Of a DNA stretch of 64,000 nt, positions 30,922-41,876 are shown in pieces. Within the stretch, counting starts at the first letter, position 1. The number at the start of each line of letters is the position of its first letter. This DNA comes from Arcobacter lacus (GTDB lineage Bacteria > Campylobacterota > Campylobacteria > Campylobacterales > Arcobacteraceae). The position numbers and the translations under genes were made by a program. The stretch is taken from contig NZ_MUXF01000001.1 of the NCBI RefSeq assembly GCF_003063295.1, positions 62,001 through 126,000 of the forward strand, given 5' to 3'. The notes beneath the pieces are model-generated. The model was not told the DNA's origin, ran no database searches, and saw only the letters and a list, made by a program, of their open reading frames with translations.

Positions 30922-32184
30922 ATGAGTTATATAACAGAAGCGAATTTAAAAGAGGCAGATGTAGAAGTATATGATATCATAGAAGAGGAGTTAAAAAGAC
31001 AAACAACTCACTTAGAGATGATAGCAAGTGAGAATTTCACATCTCCAGCAGTAATGCAAGCAATGGGAAGTGTATTTACAAATAAATATGCAGAAGGTTA
31101 TCCATATAAAAGATATTATGGAGGATGTGAACAAGCAGATAAAGTAGAACAATTAGCAATTGATAGAGCTTGTAAAATCTTTGGTTGTAAATTTGCAAAT
31201 GTTCAACCTCATTCTGGAAGCCAAGCTAATGGTGCAGTTTATGCAGCATTAATTAAAGCTGGTGATAAAATCTTAGGTATGGATTTATCTCATGGTGGAC
31301 ATTTAACTCATGGTTCTAAACCATCATTCTCTGGACAAAACTATCAAGCATTCTATTATGGAGTAGAACTTGATGGAAGAATTAATTATGATAAAGTTCA
31401 AGAGATTGCAAAAATTACTCAACCAAAAATCATTGTTTGTGGTGCTAGCGCATATGCAAGAGAGATTGATTTTAAAAGATTTAGAGAAATAGCAGATTCA
31501 GTTGGAGCTATTTTATTTGCTGATATTGCACACATTGCAGGTCTTGTAGCAGCTGGTGAACATCCATCTCCATTTCCTCATGCTCATGTAGTTACAACTA
31601 CAACTCATAAGACTTTAAGAGGTCCAAGAGGTGGTATGATAATGACTGATGATGAAGAGATTGCTAAAAAAATAAACTCAGCTATTTTCCCAGGACTTCA
31701 AGGTGGACCACTTGTTCATGTAATAGCTGCAAAAGCAGTAGCATTTAAAGAGATACTTGATCCAAAATGGAAAGATTATGCAAAACAAGTAAAAGCAAAT
31801 GCAAGAGTGTTAGGAGAAGTTCTAACAAAAAGAGGATATGATATAGTAAGTGGTGGAACAGATAATCACTTAGTATTAGTAAGTTTTTTAAATAAACCAT
31901 TTTCAGGGAAAGATGCAGATGCAGCTTTAGGAAATGCAGGGATAACTGTAAATAAAAACACAGTACCAGGAGAAACAAGAAGTCCATTTGTAACATCAGG
32001 TATTAGAATAGGATCTCCAGCATTAACTGCTAGAGGGATGAAAGAAAAAGAGTTTGAATTAATAGCAAACAAAATTTGTGATGTATTAGATGATATAAAC
32101 AACACTAGTTTACAAGCTAAAATTAGCAAAGAGTTAGAAGAATTAGCTAACAATTTTGTTATTTACAACAACGCTACGTATTAA
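30922..32184 (+). CDS. glyA: Serine hydroxymethyltransferase
   Basis: This 420-residue PLP enzyme converts serine and tetrahydrofolate to glycine and methylene-THF. Features are [20 protein letters not shown] near the start, the [15 protein letters not shown] segment, and the PLP lysine in [17 protein letters not shown] near residue 229. Its length is standard. It is 15 bp downstream of lysS, with GAGGAA before the ATG. It supplies one-carbon units also used by folD, located 15 kb away. Confidence 0.96.
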   Translation: MSYITEANLKEADVEVYDIIEEELKRQTTHLEMIASENFTSPAVMQAMGSVFTNKYAEGYPYKRYYGGCEQADKVEQLAIDRACKIFGCKFANVQPHSGSQANGAVYAALIKAGDKILGMDLSHGGHLTHGSKPSFSGQNYQAFYYGVELDGRINYDKVQEIAKITQPKIIVCGASAYAREIDFKRFREIADSVGAILFADIAHIAGLVAAGEHPSPFPHAHVVTTTTHKTLRGPRGGMIMTDDEEIAKKINSAIFPGLQGGPLVHVIAAKAVAFKEILDPKWKDYAKQVKANARVLGEVLTKRGYDIVSGGTDNHLVLVSFLNKPFSGKDADAALGNAGITVNKNTVPGETRSPFVTSGIRIGSPALTARGMKEKEFELIANKICDVLDDINNTSLQAKISKELEELANNFVIYNNATY

Positions 32185-32209
32185 AGGCTTTAACAAATAA
32201 GGATAAATT

Positions 32210-33241
32210 ATGCAAATAAAAGGTGAAGATTTTTTAAAGAAAGTTCAACTGCAACAAGAAAAAGAAGAGTTAGAACGAAAATTAACAGAACTTGATGAAT
32301 CAAGAATATCAATTAATAGCATTAACTTAGGAAATAATCTTAATAATGCATATAGAAATGTTGAAGAAGAAACTTCTTCAATTAATTTAAACAGAAATTC
32401 TATGAATAATCAACTTGAAGATGAACCTCATGATTTTGATAATATTATGTTAGAAAATCCAACTTTTGGAAATAATGGTGAAGATAATAAGAAAAAATAC
32501 CTAATTTTAGGTATTTTACTTGTTGTGTTATTTTTATTAACTATTATAATAATTCGTCTTTTAACAAGTGATTCAAAAAAAGAAGATCAATTTACATCAA
32601 ATAATAACTCTTCAGAGATGAGAACACTATCTGAAAACAGTAATGCAATTGATGCAAATTATCAAAAAATAGTTGATACAGATAGAGCAAGAAAAGAGTC
32701 AAATGAAACTATGGTTCCATTACCAAATGCTACTTCAACTGATACAAAATTAAATACAATTCAAGAAGCAAACCAAGCTAATAATACTCCTTCTGTAAAT
32801 GAAACGTACCAAGCTGAAGCAAAAAATTCTATTTCAAATCAAGAAATGGATGATACTATCAAAAAAATTGAAGAGAAAAAAGCAACTAAAAAAGATGAAG
32901 TTGTAGAAAAAGCTACAACAGCAAAAACTGAAACAAAAAAATCTATAAAAGATTTAGTTGAAGGAAATTCAACTTCATCATCAACTGCTCAAAACTTTTC
33001 ATCAGGAGCAAATGGCTATTTTGTACAAATTGGTGCTTTTTCTAAAAGACCAAGTGAAAGTTATTTAAATAGCATTACAAAAGAAGGTTTTAAATATAAA
33101 GTTATTCAAGAAGAGGTAAAGGGAACAATGTATAATAAACTTTTAATTGGTCCTTATTCATCAAGTTCAACAGCATCATCAAGTGTTTCTACAATAAAAG
33201 AAAAACTAAATGTAACAAGTGCTTTTGTAGTTAAATATTAA
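32210..33241 (+). CDS. SPOR-domain inner-membrane protein
   Basis: This 343-residue bitopic protein has a charged cytoplasmic N-terminus with a short coiled coil (residues 8-32), one membrane helix at 97-118 and a long low-complexity Ser/Thr/Asn/Lys-rich periplasmic linker. A C-terminal SPOR domain (about 268-343, from GYFVQIGAFSKRPSESYL to SAFVVKY) follows. SPOR domains bind denuded peptidoglycan glycans and often localise proteins to division sites. The architecture resembles FtsN/DedD-type proteins. It lies 25 bp after glyA and 10 bp before trpE. An exact divisome role is inference. Confidence 0.85.
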   Translation: MQIKGEDFLKKVQLQQEKEELERKLTELDESRISINSINLGNNLNNAYRNVEEETSSINLNRNSMNNQLEDEPHDFDNIMLENPTFGNNGEDNKKKYLILGILLVVLFLLTIIIIRLLTSDSKKEDQFTSNNNSSEMRTLSENSNAIDANYQKIVDTDRARKESNETMVPLPNATSTDTKLNTIQEANQANNTPSVNETYQAEAKNSISNQEMDDTIKKIEEKKATKKDEVVEKATTAKTETKKSIKDLVEGNSTSSSTAQNFSSGANGYFVQIGAFSKRPSESYLNSITKEGFKYKVIQEEVKGTMYNKLLIGPYSSSSTASSSVSTIKEKLNVTSAFVVKY

Positions 33242-33251
33242 AAGAGAAATT

Positions 33252-34667
33252 ATGAATTTTTATAGCAAAGAGCTTTTTTTAGACCAATTCACTCCCGTTT
33301 CAATTTATGAAAAAGTAAAATCACTTTACAAAGATGAAATTACTTTTTTATTCGAAAGTACTATAAATTCAAGTGCAACAGAAGGAAATTATTCTTATAT
33401 AATAATTGGTGATAGAGAAAGAATTTGGTATGAAAATGAAACTTGTTATTTCAAAAATGAAGAAGGTAAAATCGAGACTGTCGAGTCAAATCCTTTAAGA
33501 TTTTTACAAAAATATTATAAGAATTTTGATAAACAAATCTATAAAGAACAAGCATCAAAATTAGGTATTGGATTAATTGATGGATTTATTGGTAATGTCG
33601 GTTATGATATGGCAAAAGAGTTTGAACCAAAATTAAATGCTTATATGAAAAACTTAAAAGATCAAATCAATATTCCAGATTTAGATTTAATTCGTCCAAA
33701 TATTCTTTTAGCATTTTCACATAAAACATCAAAACTTGTAATTCTCACATCTGTTGAATCAAAAAAAGATGAATTAAAAACAATTGAAGATTTATTAATT
33801 GGCTCTTACAACTATTTACCAATTAAAAAAGCTACTATTTTGGATGAAGGAAAATTTAACTTTACAAAAGAAGAATTTTTTGAAAAAGTTGCTAAATCAA
33901 AAGAGATGATAAAAGCTGGTGATATCTTCCAAATTCTGATTTCAAATAGATTTATTCAAAAAGCAATTGTTGATAATCTTAGTTTTTATAGAGTTTTAAG
34001 AAGTAAAAATCCAAGTCCATATTTATACTTATTGGAATATGAAGATTTCTGTATTGCAGGAAGTTCACCAGAAGTTATGGTAAGACTTATCGATGGTCAT
34101 CTTCTTTTAAGACCAATAGCTGGTACAAGAAAAAGAGGAAAAACTCTAGAAAAAGATTTACAAATGGAAAATGAGTTATCAAGTGATGTAAAAGAAAAAG
34201 CTGAACATTTAATGCTTGTTGACTTAGGAAGAAATGATGTAGGAAGAGTTGCTCGTCCTGGAACTGTAAAAGTAACTGATTTAATGAGAGTTGAAAGATA
34301 TTCACATGTAATGCACATGGTTTCTGATGTTGAAGCAATAATTGATGATAAATACGATATGTTTGATTTATTTATGGCAACATTTACTGCTGGAACTATG
34401 ACAGGAGCGCCAAAAATCAGAGCTATGGAATTAATTGCTTATTATGAAGGGGTAAAACGAAGTTTTTATTCTGGAAGTATCGCTTATTTTGGATTTGATG
34501 GAAATATGGATAGTGCAATTACGATTAGAACAACTATGATTACAAAAGATAGTGTGATTTTCCAAGCAGGAGCTGGAGTTGTTGCTGATTCAATACCAGA
34601 ACTTGAATATTTAGAAGTTCAAAATAAATTGGCTGCAAATATTGCGACATTAAAAGATTTATCATAA
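33252..34667 (+). CDS. trpE: Anthranilate synthase component I
   Basis: This 471-residue chorismate-using enzyme makes anthranilate for tryptophan synthesis using ammonia from a TrpG partner. Conserved blocks are AGDIFQILISNRF, PSPYLYLLEYEDFCIAGSSP, the PIAGTRKRGKT segment, DLGRNDVGRVARPGTVKV and TAGTMTGAPKIRAMELI. No trpG or other trp genes are adjacent, so the pathway is dispersed. PabB (aminodeoxychorismate synthase) is the related alternative. Full length and motifs favour TrpE. It is followed 9 bp later by pdxJ. Confidence 0.88.
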   Translation: MNFYSKELFLDQFTPVSIYEKVKSLYKDEITFLFESTINSSATEGNYSYIIIGDRERIWYENETCYFKNEEGKIETVESNPLRFLQKYYKNFDKQIYKEQASKLGIGLIDGFIGNVGYDMAKEFEPKLNAYMKNLKDQINIPDLDLIRPNILLAFSHKTSKLVILTSVESKKDELKTIEDLLIGSYNYLPIKKATILDEGKFNFTKEEFFEKVAKSKEMIKAGDIFQILISNRFIQKAIVDNLSFYRVLRSKNPSPYLYLLEYEDFCIAGSSPEVMVRLIDGHLLLRPIAGTRKRGKTLEKDLQMENELSSDVKEKAEHLMLVDLGRNDVGRVARPGTVKVTDLMRVERYSHVMHMVSDVEAIIDDKYDMFDLFMATFTAGTMTGAPKIRAMELIAYYEGVKRSFYSGSIAYFGFDGNMDSAITIRTTMITKDSVIFQAGAGVVADSIPELEYLEVQNKLAANIATLKDLS

Positions 34668-34676
34668 AGGATTACT

Positions 34677-35462
34677 TTGTTACTTGGTGTAAATATTGAT
34701 CATATCGCTGTTTTAAGAGAAGCTAGAAAAATAAATGATCCAAATCCATTAGACGCTTTAAGTATTTGTAAACTAAGTGGTGCAGAACAAATAACAATTC
34801 ATTTAAGAGAAGATAGACGTCATATTCATGATAATGATGCAAAAGCAATTATAGAACAATCATCCCTTCCAGTAAATTTAGAATGTTCAATAAATAGTGA
34901 TATTATTGATATTGTTTGTAAATTAAAACCTTCAAGAGCAACTTTAGTTCCTGAAAATAGAAATGAAGTAACAACAGAAGGTGGTCTTGATATAAAAGGA
35001 AACTTTGAAAAACTTCAAAAAGTAATAGATAAACTTCATGCAAATGAAATTGAAGTTTCACTTTTCATTGACCCAAAAGATGAAATAATTGAACTTTCAA
35101 AAGAACTTGAAGTTGAATGGATAGAGCTTCATACAGGAACATTTGCTAATATTTATGCGATGCTTTATTCAAATTTAGCTTCAACTCACCACTGCATAAA
35201 AGAGTTAGAATTAAATAAAAGTGAACTAAAAACAAAACTTTCTAAATCAATAAAACAGATAGAAACTTCTTCAAAATTTGCAAAAAAGTTAGGACTTAAA
35301 GTCGCTGCTGGTCATGGGCTAAATTATCAAAATGTTACACTTATTTCAAAAATTCCTGAGATTGAAGAGTTAAATATTGGTCAAAGTATTATCGCTCGTT
35401 CAGTATTTACAGGTTTAAAACAAGCTATTATTGATATGAAAGAGTTAATAAAAAATGATTAA
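34677..35462 (+). CDS. pdxJ: Pyridoxine 5'-phosphate synthase PdxJ
   Basis: This 261-residue TIM barrel condenses 1-deoxyxylulose 5-phosphate with the aminoacetone phosphate product of PdxA to give pyridoxine 5'-phosphate. It begins LLGVNIDHIAVLREARKIND, contains ITIHLREDRRHIHDND and LPVNLECS, and closes with AAGHGLNYQNVTLI and LNIGQSIIARSVF. The start is TTG at 34677 with AAAGG six bases upstream. It overlaps pdxA by 8 bp. Both enzymes of the branch are thus made together. Confidence 0.95.
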   Translation: MLLGVNIDHIAVLREARKINDPNPLDALSICKLSGAEQITIHLREDRRHIHDNDAKAIIEQSSLPVNLECSINSDIIDIVCKLKPSRATLVPENRNEVTTEGGLDIKGNFEKLQKVIDKLHANEIEVSLFIDPKDEIIELSKELEVEWIELHTGTFANIYAMLYSNLASTHHCIKELELNKSELKTKLSKSIKQIETSSKFAKKLGLKVAAGHGLNYQNVTLISKIPEIEELNIGQSIIARSVFTGLKQAIIDMKELIKND

Positions 35463-36390
35463 AGAATTACCAAAAATAGCTATAAGTATTGGTGATTTAA
35501 ATGGTATTGGAATAGAAATTGCTCTAAAATGTCATAATGAAATTTCTAAAATTTGTCAACCCATTTATTGTATAAATAATAAAATGCTAACTCAAGCTTC
35601 AAACTTATTAAAAATAAAAATTCCAGAAAATTTTGAATTATTTAAAACAAAAGGTGATTTTGAAATCAAACCTGGAATAGTTTCAAAAAAATCAGGGAAA
35701 TACTCATTTAATTCTTTTATGGATGCAATAAATTTAGCTAATAAAAAAGAAGTAGATGCTATTTGTACACTTCCTATAAATAAAGAGTCTTGGAATAAAG
35801 CAGATATAAGATACAAAGGTCATACTGAAGTTTTAAGAGATTATTTTGGAAAACATGCAATTATGATGTTAGGATGTGAAAAAATGTTTGTGGCACTTTT
35901 TACTGAACACATCGCATTAAAAAAAGTTCCAAAAAAAATAAATGAAGAAGACTTAACAAAATTTTTAATTGATTTTTATAAAAATGTAAAATCTGAAAAT
36001 ATTGCTGTACTTGGATTAAATCCGCATGCAAGTGATAATGGTGTTTTAGGGGATGAAGAAGTTGAAATATTTAAAGCGATAAAAAAAGCAAATAAATATT
36101 TTCAAAAAGATATTTTCAAAGGTCCAATGGTTCCAGATACTGTTTTTTCACCACTTTCAAGAAAAAACTTTAAATATTTTGTTGCTATGTATCACGATCA
36201 AGGACTTGCTCCTTTAAAAGCTTTATATTTTGAAGAAAGCATTAATGTAAGTTTAAATTTACCTATTATTAGAACTTCTGTTGACCATGGAACAGCATTT
36301 AATATAGCTTATAAAAATGAAAATGTAAACACTCAAAGTTATATAAATGCAATAAAAGAAGCAATAAATTTAATACAAAATAAAAAATGA
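35455..36390 (+). CDS. pdxA: 4-hydroxythreonine-4-phosphate dehydrogenase PdxA
   Basis: This 311-residue NAD-dependent enzyme oxidises 4-phosphohydroxy-threonine, feeding PdxJ in the DXP-dependent vitamin B6 pathway. Features include ISIGDLNGIGIEIALK at the start, the substrate/metal histidines in KGHTEVLRDYFG, MYHDQGLAPLKAL and SVDHGTAFNIAYKN, and ALNPHASDNGVLG-like VLGLNPHASDNGVLGDEE. It overlaps pdxJ by 8 bp and the ATPase gene by 4 bp. Confidence 0.95.
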   Translation: MIKELPKIAISIGDLNGIGIEIALKCHNEISKICQPIYCINNKMLTQASNLLKIKIPENFELFKTKGDFEIKPGIVSKKSGKYSFNSFMDAINLANKKEVDAICTLPINKESWNKADIRYKGHTEVLRDYFGKHAIMMLGCEKMFVALFTEHIALKKVPKKINEEDLTKFLIDFYKNVKSENIAVLGLNPHASDNGVLGDEEVEIFKAIKKANKYFQKDIFKGPMVPDTVFSPLSRKNFKYFVAMYHDQGLAPLKALYFEESINVSLNLPIIRTSVDHGTAFNIAYKNENVNTQSYINAIKEAINLIQNKK

Positions 36391-37454
36391 ATATTTTAGA
36401 ATCTTGTTATGAAATACACTTTTCTAAAATAAATTTTATTGAAAGAAAAGTAAAAATTACAAATCCAAAAACCATACTATATGGTGCTCCAAAAACTGGT
36501 AAAAGCTTCTTAATTTATGATTTTCTATCAAATTTTAAAACTGAAGAGTATTTGTATATTGATTTTTCTGATTTAAGAAATGATGAAAATCTAACATCAC
36601 ATGACTTAGAAGAATTTATAAAAAATAACCAAATTAAAACTCTAGTTTTAGAAAATTTTGACTTCCAATTTTTAATTCCGAAATGTGAAAACATCATAAT
36701 ATCAACAACTTATCCAAAAGAGATTCAAAGTTTTGAAACTATAAATCTAACAGCTTTAGATTTTGAAGAATATTTACTTCATGATAATAAATACCAAAAT
36801 ATCACTCAAAGCTTTAATAACTATCTTAAATTTGGTAACTTACCTGAAATTACTCATTTAGATGAATACAAAAAAATCCATAGATTACAAGAAATTATAA
36901 AATTATCTTGTAAAGATGAAACAGTTTATGAAATACTAAAAATAATAATAGAAAATATTGATGAGAAGAAGTCACTTTTTCAATTATATAATTTTCTAAA
37001 AACTAAAATAAAACTTTCAAAAGATAAGTTCTATGAAGTTTGCAAAAATTTGGAAGATAATAAAACTATATATTTTTTATCAAAATACAATCAAGAAAAA
37101 TCAGCTAAAAAGATTTTTTGTTACAATTTTTCATTTTTAAAATCAGTTACTCACACAAAAAAATTTAAAAATGAATTTTCAAATATGATTTTTTTAGAAT
37201 TAATTAATAAATATGAGGATATTTATTATTTTGATAACATCGATTTTTATATAAAATCGAAAAATTTAGCCATAATATCTATTCCATTTTTTAACTCATT
37301 TTTAAATGCTTCATTAATAAAAAAGATTATAAAAAATGCACTTGAATTTAATATTGAAGAAATACAGATAATTACTATTTCAAATAATGAAAAGATTCCT
37401 GATTCAAAAATCAAAATAATTGCTACTCCTTTTTATGAATGGGCATTAAGCTAA
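36387..37454 (+). CDS. P-loop ATPase of unknown function
   Basis: This 355-residue protein has a Walker A motif TILYGAPKTGKSFLIYDF near residue 36 and a plausible Walker B in IKTLVLENFDFQ near residue 85. The layout resembles small AAA+ proteins with a C-terminal restriction-nuclease-like domain. The C-terminal third (FDNIDFYIKSKNLAIISIPF) has alternating hydrophobic strands, but I cannot confirm nuclease residues. It overlaps pdxA by 4 bp and ends before the pyrH promoter, so it is last in the lysS-pdxA operon. It is Lys/Asn/Ile-rich. No function is assigned. Confidence 0.6.
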   Translation: MNILESCYEIHFSKINFIERKVKITNPKTILYGAPKTGKSFLIYDFLSNFKTEEYLYIDFSDLRNDENLTSHDLEEFIKNNQIKTLVLENFDFQFLIPKCENIIISTTYPKEIQSFETINLTALDFEEYLLHDNKYQNITQSFNNYLKFGNLPEITHLDEYKKIHRLQEIIKLSCKDETVYEILKIIIENIDEKKSLFQLYNFLKTKIKLSKDKFYEVCKNLEDNKTIYFLSKYNQEKSAKKIFCYNFSFLKSVTHTKKFKNEFSNMIFLELINKYEDIYYFDNIDFYIKSKNLAIISIPFFNSFLNASLIKKIIKNALEFNIEEIQIITISNNEKIPDSKIKIIATPFYEWALS

Positions 37455-37477
37455 GTTTTTGTTAATACTTTTTTAGA

Positions 37478-37483
37478 TAAAAT
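37478..37483 (+). promoter_or_regulatory. Possible -10 element for pyrH-rpoZ-spoT
   Basis: TAAAAT in AGATAAAATCC lies 28 bases before the pyrH ATG, which has a GAAGGA ribosome-binding site. It falls in the only sizeable gap (56 bp) in this stretch, consistent with a new transcription unit. Confidence 0.42.
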
Positions 37484-37510
37484 CCAAAAATTATTGAAGG
37501 AAAAAAGTAG

Positions 37511-38218
<708 letters not shown>

Positions 38219-38240
38219 ATATTTAATTAAAGGAAAAATT

Positions 38241-38459
38241 ATGATTAGATTAGAAGAAAGAATTTCAAAAGCTTTAAAACAAGTTGATAATGATAGATAT
38301 GTTTTAGCAATTGCTGTAGGTCAAAGAGCAGATGAATTAAGTAAAGGTGCAAAACCACTTTTAGAGCAAAACACTCAAAAAATGAAATATACAGATATCG
38401 CAATAGATGAAATTGCTGCTGGTCTTTTAAAAATTGAAGGTTTAGTTGATAAAAAATAA
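38241..38459 (+). CDS. rpoZ: RNA polymerase omega subunit
   Basis: This 72-residue protein is the omega subunit that assists assembly of beta' in RNA polymerase. The sequence MIRLEERISKALKQVDNDRY with YVLAIAVGQRADELSKG and a short acidic C-terminus matches Campylobacterota omega. It has an AAAGGA ribosome-binding site. It lies between pyrH and spoT; the rpoZ-spoT order is common in bacteria, where omega also contributes to ppGpp sensing. Confidence 0.92.
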   Translation: MIRLEERISKALKQVDNDRYVLAIAVGQRADELSKGAKPLLEQNTQKMKYTDIAIDEIAAGLLKIEGLVDKK

Positions 38460-38492
38460 ATTTGCTAATTTAATATTTTTATCTGAAAATTT

Positions 38493-40637
38493 ATGAATCA
38501 ATTTTTTAAAGAAATTCAACATATAAACAGTGTTGAAGATGCTATAAACAAATTAAAAACTCTGATTGATATTTCACCAAAACTTTATGAAATAATAAAT
38601 TTTATAATAGAAGCACATGAAGGTCAATTTAGAAAAAGTGGTGAACCTTATTGTGTTCATCCAATATTGGTTGCCTGTGTAACTGCTAGTTTTTCAAAAG
38701 ATGAAGCAGTTATTGCAACTGCTCTACTTCATGATGTCGTAGAAGATACTGCTTATACTTTGGATTTTGTAAAAGATAAATGGGGTAGCGATATAGCTCA
38801 CATGGTTGATGGTCTTACAAAAATTGTTGAGATACGTGAACATGAATTTATAACTCCAAAAGATGCAAGTAACTCAAAAATCATCTCTTCAGCTTTAACT
38901 TTTAGAAAAATGTTAATTGCATCTATTGATGATGCAAGAGTTTTAATAGTAAAACTTTGTGATAGACTTCATAATATGCTAACTCTTAGTGTTTTACCAG
39001 ATCATAAACAAAGAAGAATAGCAGAAGAAACTCTAGTAGTTTATGTTCCTATTGCAAATAGATTAGGAATTTCAACTTTAAAAAATGAACTTGAAGATTT
39101 AGCATTTTTTTATATTTATCCTGATGAATACAAAAAAATTGATGATTTTTTAAAGCAACATGAACACTCTATGCAACTTAGCTTTAATAATTTTATAGCA
39201 ACAACAAAAAATCTTTTAGAAAAAAATGGATTTGAAGCAGACAAAATAAAAATTTACTCAAGAATAAAACACCATTACTCAATTTATTTAAAAATGCAAA
39301 GAAAAGGTATTTCTATTGATGAAGTTTTAGACCTTTTTGCTATTAGGATTTTAGTTGAAACTCCAATAGATTGTTATAAAGTTTTAGGATTTATCCATCT
39401 TGAATTTAAACCCTTAGTTTCAAGATTTAAAGATTATATTGCAACACCAAAAGAAAATGGTTATCAAACAATTCATACAACAGTGTTTTACAACTCTAAA
39501 ATTTATGAGATACAAATTCGTTCATTTGAGATGAATAGTGTTGCAGAATATGGAATTGCTGCTCATTGGCAATATAAATCTGGAGTGAAAAACTCAACAA
39601 ATCTTAATTGGTTAAAATCATTAGAATTTTCAAATGAAAATATTGAAGAGTTTTACGCTGATGCAAAAGAAAATTTATTTAATGATGAAATAATAGTATA
39701 TTCACCAAAAGGTGAAGTTTTTATCCTTCCTGTTGGTTCAACTGCTTATGACTTTGCTTTTGCAGTACATACAAATATTGGGAAAAAAGCTATTTCTTGT
39801 TATATAAATAAAATCAAAAAACCTTTATTAACTGTTTTAAAAAGTACAGATATTGTGCATATTGAGCTTGGAGAAGAAGTAGTTGTAAGATGTTCTTGGA
39901 TGGAAATGGTAAAAACTTCAAGAGCAAAAAAACAAATAAAAATACTTTGTACTCAAAGACAAAAAGAGATAGATGAATTATCAGGAAAAAATATCATAAA
40001 TACTGTTTTTTCAAGATATTATGAAAGTATTACTGATGTTTATCCAGTTGGAACTTTATATAAAGTTCCAACTGTTTTAAGCTTTTTTAAACACACAAAA
40101 TTATTGCTTGAAAAAAAGATAGCAAAAGATAAAGGTTTAATGGCTAGATTTAAAATTTTAACTAGTAAAATAAAAGAGTTTAAATTTGACAATATGCTAA
40201 TATACTCTAATTTCAGTATAAATTCTGTATCATTTGACCATTGTTGTCATCCAAAATTTGGAGATGATATTGTTGCATTTAGAAATGGTCATGAGGCCAT
40301 TATTCATCATAAAATGTGCGATAAAGCTTACAATAGAATAAAAACAAATCAACAAATGCTCTTTTGTACTTGGACTAAAAATAGTGTTTATCAGTATAAA
40401 ATGCTGATAAGTATTCCAAATACAAGAGGAGAATTGGCAAGAATTTTCACATATCTTTCTCAAAATGAATTCTATATTTTAGTAGTATCATTCGGAAGAC
40501 AAAAACATACATATATTCAATACTGTGAAATAGAGTTTGAAACAAATAAATCAAATATTGATGAAGTAAGAAAAATCGTAGAAAAAAGAGTGAAAGTTAT
40601 AGAATTCTTTTCAAAAAAAGATGCTTATAATAAATAA
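38493..40637 (+). CDS. spoT: Bifunctional (p)ppGpp synthetase/hydrolase SpoT (RSH)
   Basis: This 714-residue RelA/SpoT homologue has an N-terminal HD hydrolase domain with HPILVACVTA, ALLHDVVEDTAYT and KLCDRLHNML, so hydrolysis is likely active. The synthetase domain has YKVLGFIHLEFKPLVSRFKD and ATPKENGYQTIHTTVF. A TGS domain follows (IIVYSPKGEVFILPVGSTAYDF), and then a region ending in an ACT-like fold (LISIPNTRGELARIFTYLS). It is expected to be the organism's main stringent-response enzyme, as in Campylobacter. It follows rpoZ by 33 bp and precedes tyrS by 18 bp. Confidence 0.94.
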   Translation: MNQFFKEIQHINSVEDAINKLKTLIDISPKLYEIINFIIEAHEGQFRKSGEPYCVHPILVACVTASFSKDEAVIATALLHDVVEDTAYTLDFVKDKWGSDIAHMVDGLTKIVEIREHEFITPKDASNSKIISSALTFRKMLIASIDDARVLIVKLCDRLHNMLTLSVLPDHKQRRIAEETLVVYVPIANRLGISTLKNELEDLAFFYIYPDEYKKIDDFLKQHEHSMQLSFNNFIATTKNLLEKNGFEADKIKIYSRIKHHYSIYLKMQRKGISIDEVLDLFAIRILVETPIDCYKVLGFIHLEFKPLVSRFKDYIATPKENGYQTIHTTVFYNSKIYEIQIRSFEMNSVAEYGIAAHWQYKSGVKNSTNLNWLKSLEFSNENIEEFYADAKENLFNDEIIVYSPKGEVFILPVGSTAYDFAFAVHTNIGKKAISCYINKIKKPLLTVLKSTDIVHIELGEEVVVRCSWMEMVKTSRAKKQIKILCTQRQKEIDELSGKNIINTVFSRYYESITDVYPVGTLYKVPTVLSFFKHTKLLLEKKIAKDKGLMARFKILTSKIKEFKFDNMLIYSNFSINSVSFDHCCHPKFGDDIVAFRNGHEAIIHHKMCDKAYNRIKTNQQMLFCTWTKNSVYQYKMLISIPNTRGELARIFTYLSQNEFYILVVSFGRQKHTYIQYCEIEFETNKSNIDEVRKIVEKRVKVIEFFSKKDAYNK

Positions 40638-40655
40638 TTTAAAGGTTAAAATATA

Positions 40656-41864
40656 ATGGATAATAGAGTTTTAGAAGCATTAAATGAGATAAAAAGGGGA
40701 GTTGCTGAAATCATTGATTTTGAAGCAATAGAAAAATTAATAAAAAGATATTTTGAAACTGGTGAAAATTTTTATGTAAAAGCAGGATTCGATCCAACTG
40801 CACCAGATATTCATTTAGGACATACAGTTTTAATTCAAAAACTTGCACTTTTTCAAAAATTTGGTGGAATTGTACAATTTTTGATTGGTGATTTTACTGC
40901 AACTATTGGTGATCCAACAGGAAAAAGTGAAACTAGAAAAGTATTAAGTAGAGAACAAGTTTTAAATAATGCAGAAACTTATAAACAACAAGTATTTAAA
41001 ATTTTAGATGAAAATAAAACACAAGTAGTATTTAATAGCTCTTGGTTAAATGAGTTAGGAACTGCTGGACTTATAGCTTTAGCTTCAAATTTAACAGTTG
41101 CTAGAATGTTAGAACGAGATGATTTTTCAAAAAGATATAGTTCAAATACTCCAATAGCAGTAAGTGAATTTTTATATCCATTACTTCAAGGGTATGATTC
41201 AATTGCATTAAATTCAGATGTTGAGTTAGGTGGAACAGACCAAAAATTCAACTTATTAATGGGAAGAACTTTACAAAAAGCATATAACTCTAAAAAACAA
41301 CAAGCTGTTTTAATGATGCCAATTTTAGAAGGTTTAGATGGTGTTCAAAAGATGTCTAAATCTTTAGGTAACTATATTGGTGTTACAGATGAACCTTTTG
41401 ATATGTTTGGAAAGATTTTATCAATTTCTGATGAACTTATGTGGAGATATTTTGAATTATTATCTTCAAAATCTTTAAAAGAGATTGAAGAATTAAAAAT
41501 TAATGTAGAAAATGGTTCAAAACATCCTAAAAAAGTAAAAGAAGAACTTGCAATGGAAATTGTTGATAGATTTCATGGAGCAGGATTTGGAGAAAAAGCT
41601 AAAGATGAATTTGAAAAAGTATTTGCAAAAAAAGATATTCCAACAGAGATAGAAGAGTTTCACTTTGAAAAAGAGATTTGGATTTGTCAGGCTTTAGTTG
41701 ATTCAAAATTAGTAGATTCAACTTCTCAAGCAAGACGAGATATTAAAGCAAATGCAGTTTCTATAAATCAAGAAAAAATAAGTGATGATAAATTAATTTT
41801 AGAAAAAGGTGAATACATTTTACAAAAAGGTAAAAAAAGTTTCGCTAAGATAATAATAAAGTAA
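40656..41864 (+). CDS. tyrS: Tyrosyl-tRNA synthetase
   Basis: This 402-residue class I synthetase charges tRNA-Tyr. The HIGH-like signature is [15 protein letters not shown] near residue 43 and the KMSKS motif is in [15 protein letters not shown] near residue 232. A C-terminal S4-type RNA-binding domain (from about residue 340, [20 protein letters not shown]) is present. The type corresponds to the TyrZ-like form common in Campylobacterota. It lies 18 bp after spoT and 12 bp before the monooxygenase gene. Confidence 0.94.
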   Translation: MDNRVLEALNEIKRGVAEIIDFEAIEKLIKRYFETGENFYVKAGFDPTAPDIHLGHTVLIQKLALFQKFGGIVQFLIGDFTATIGDPTGKSETRKVLSREQVLNNAETYKQQVFKILDENKTQVVFNSSWLNELGTAGLIALASNLTVARMLERDDFSKRYSSNTPIAVSEFLYPLLQGYDSIALNSDVELGGTDQKFNLLMGRTLQKAYNSKKQQAVLMMPILEGLDGVQKMSKSLGNYIGVTDEPFDMFGKILSISDELMWRYFELLSSKSLKEIEELKINVENGSKHPKKVKEELAMEIVDRFHGAGFGEKAKDEFEKVFAKKDIPTEIEEFHFEKEIWICQALVDSKLVDSTSQARRDIKANAVSINQEKISDDKLILEKGEYILQKGKKSFAKIIIK

Positions 41865-41876
41865 GAGAGGCTAATT

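Noticed and set aside
31745-32153. Two minus-strand frames within glyA
   Set aside because: Both lie entirely within the conserved SHMT gene and have Leu/His-rich or Ser-rich shadow sequence without recognisable features.
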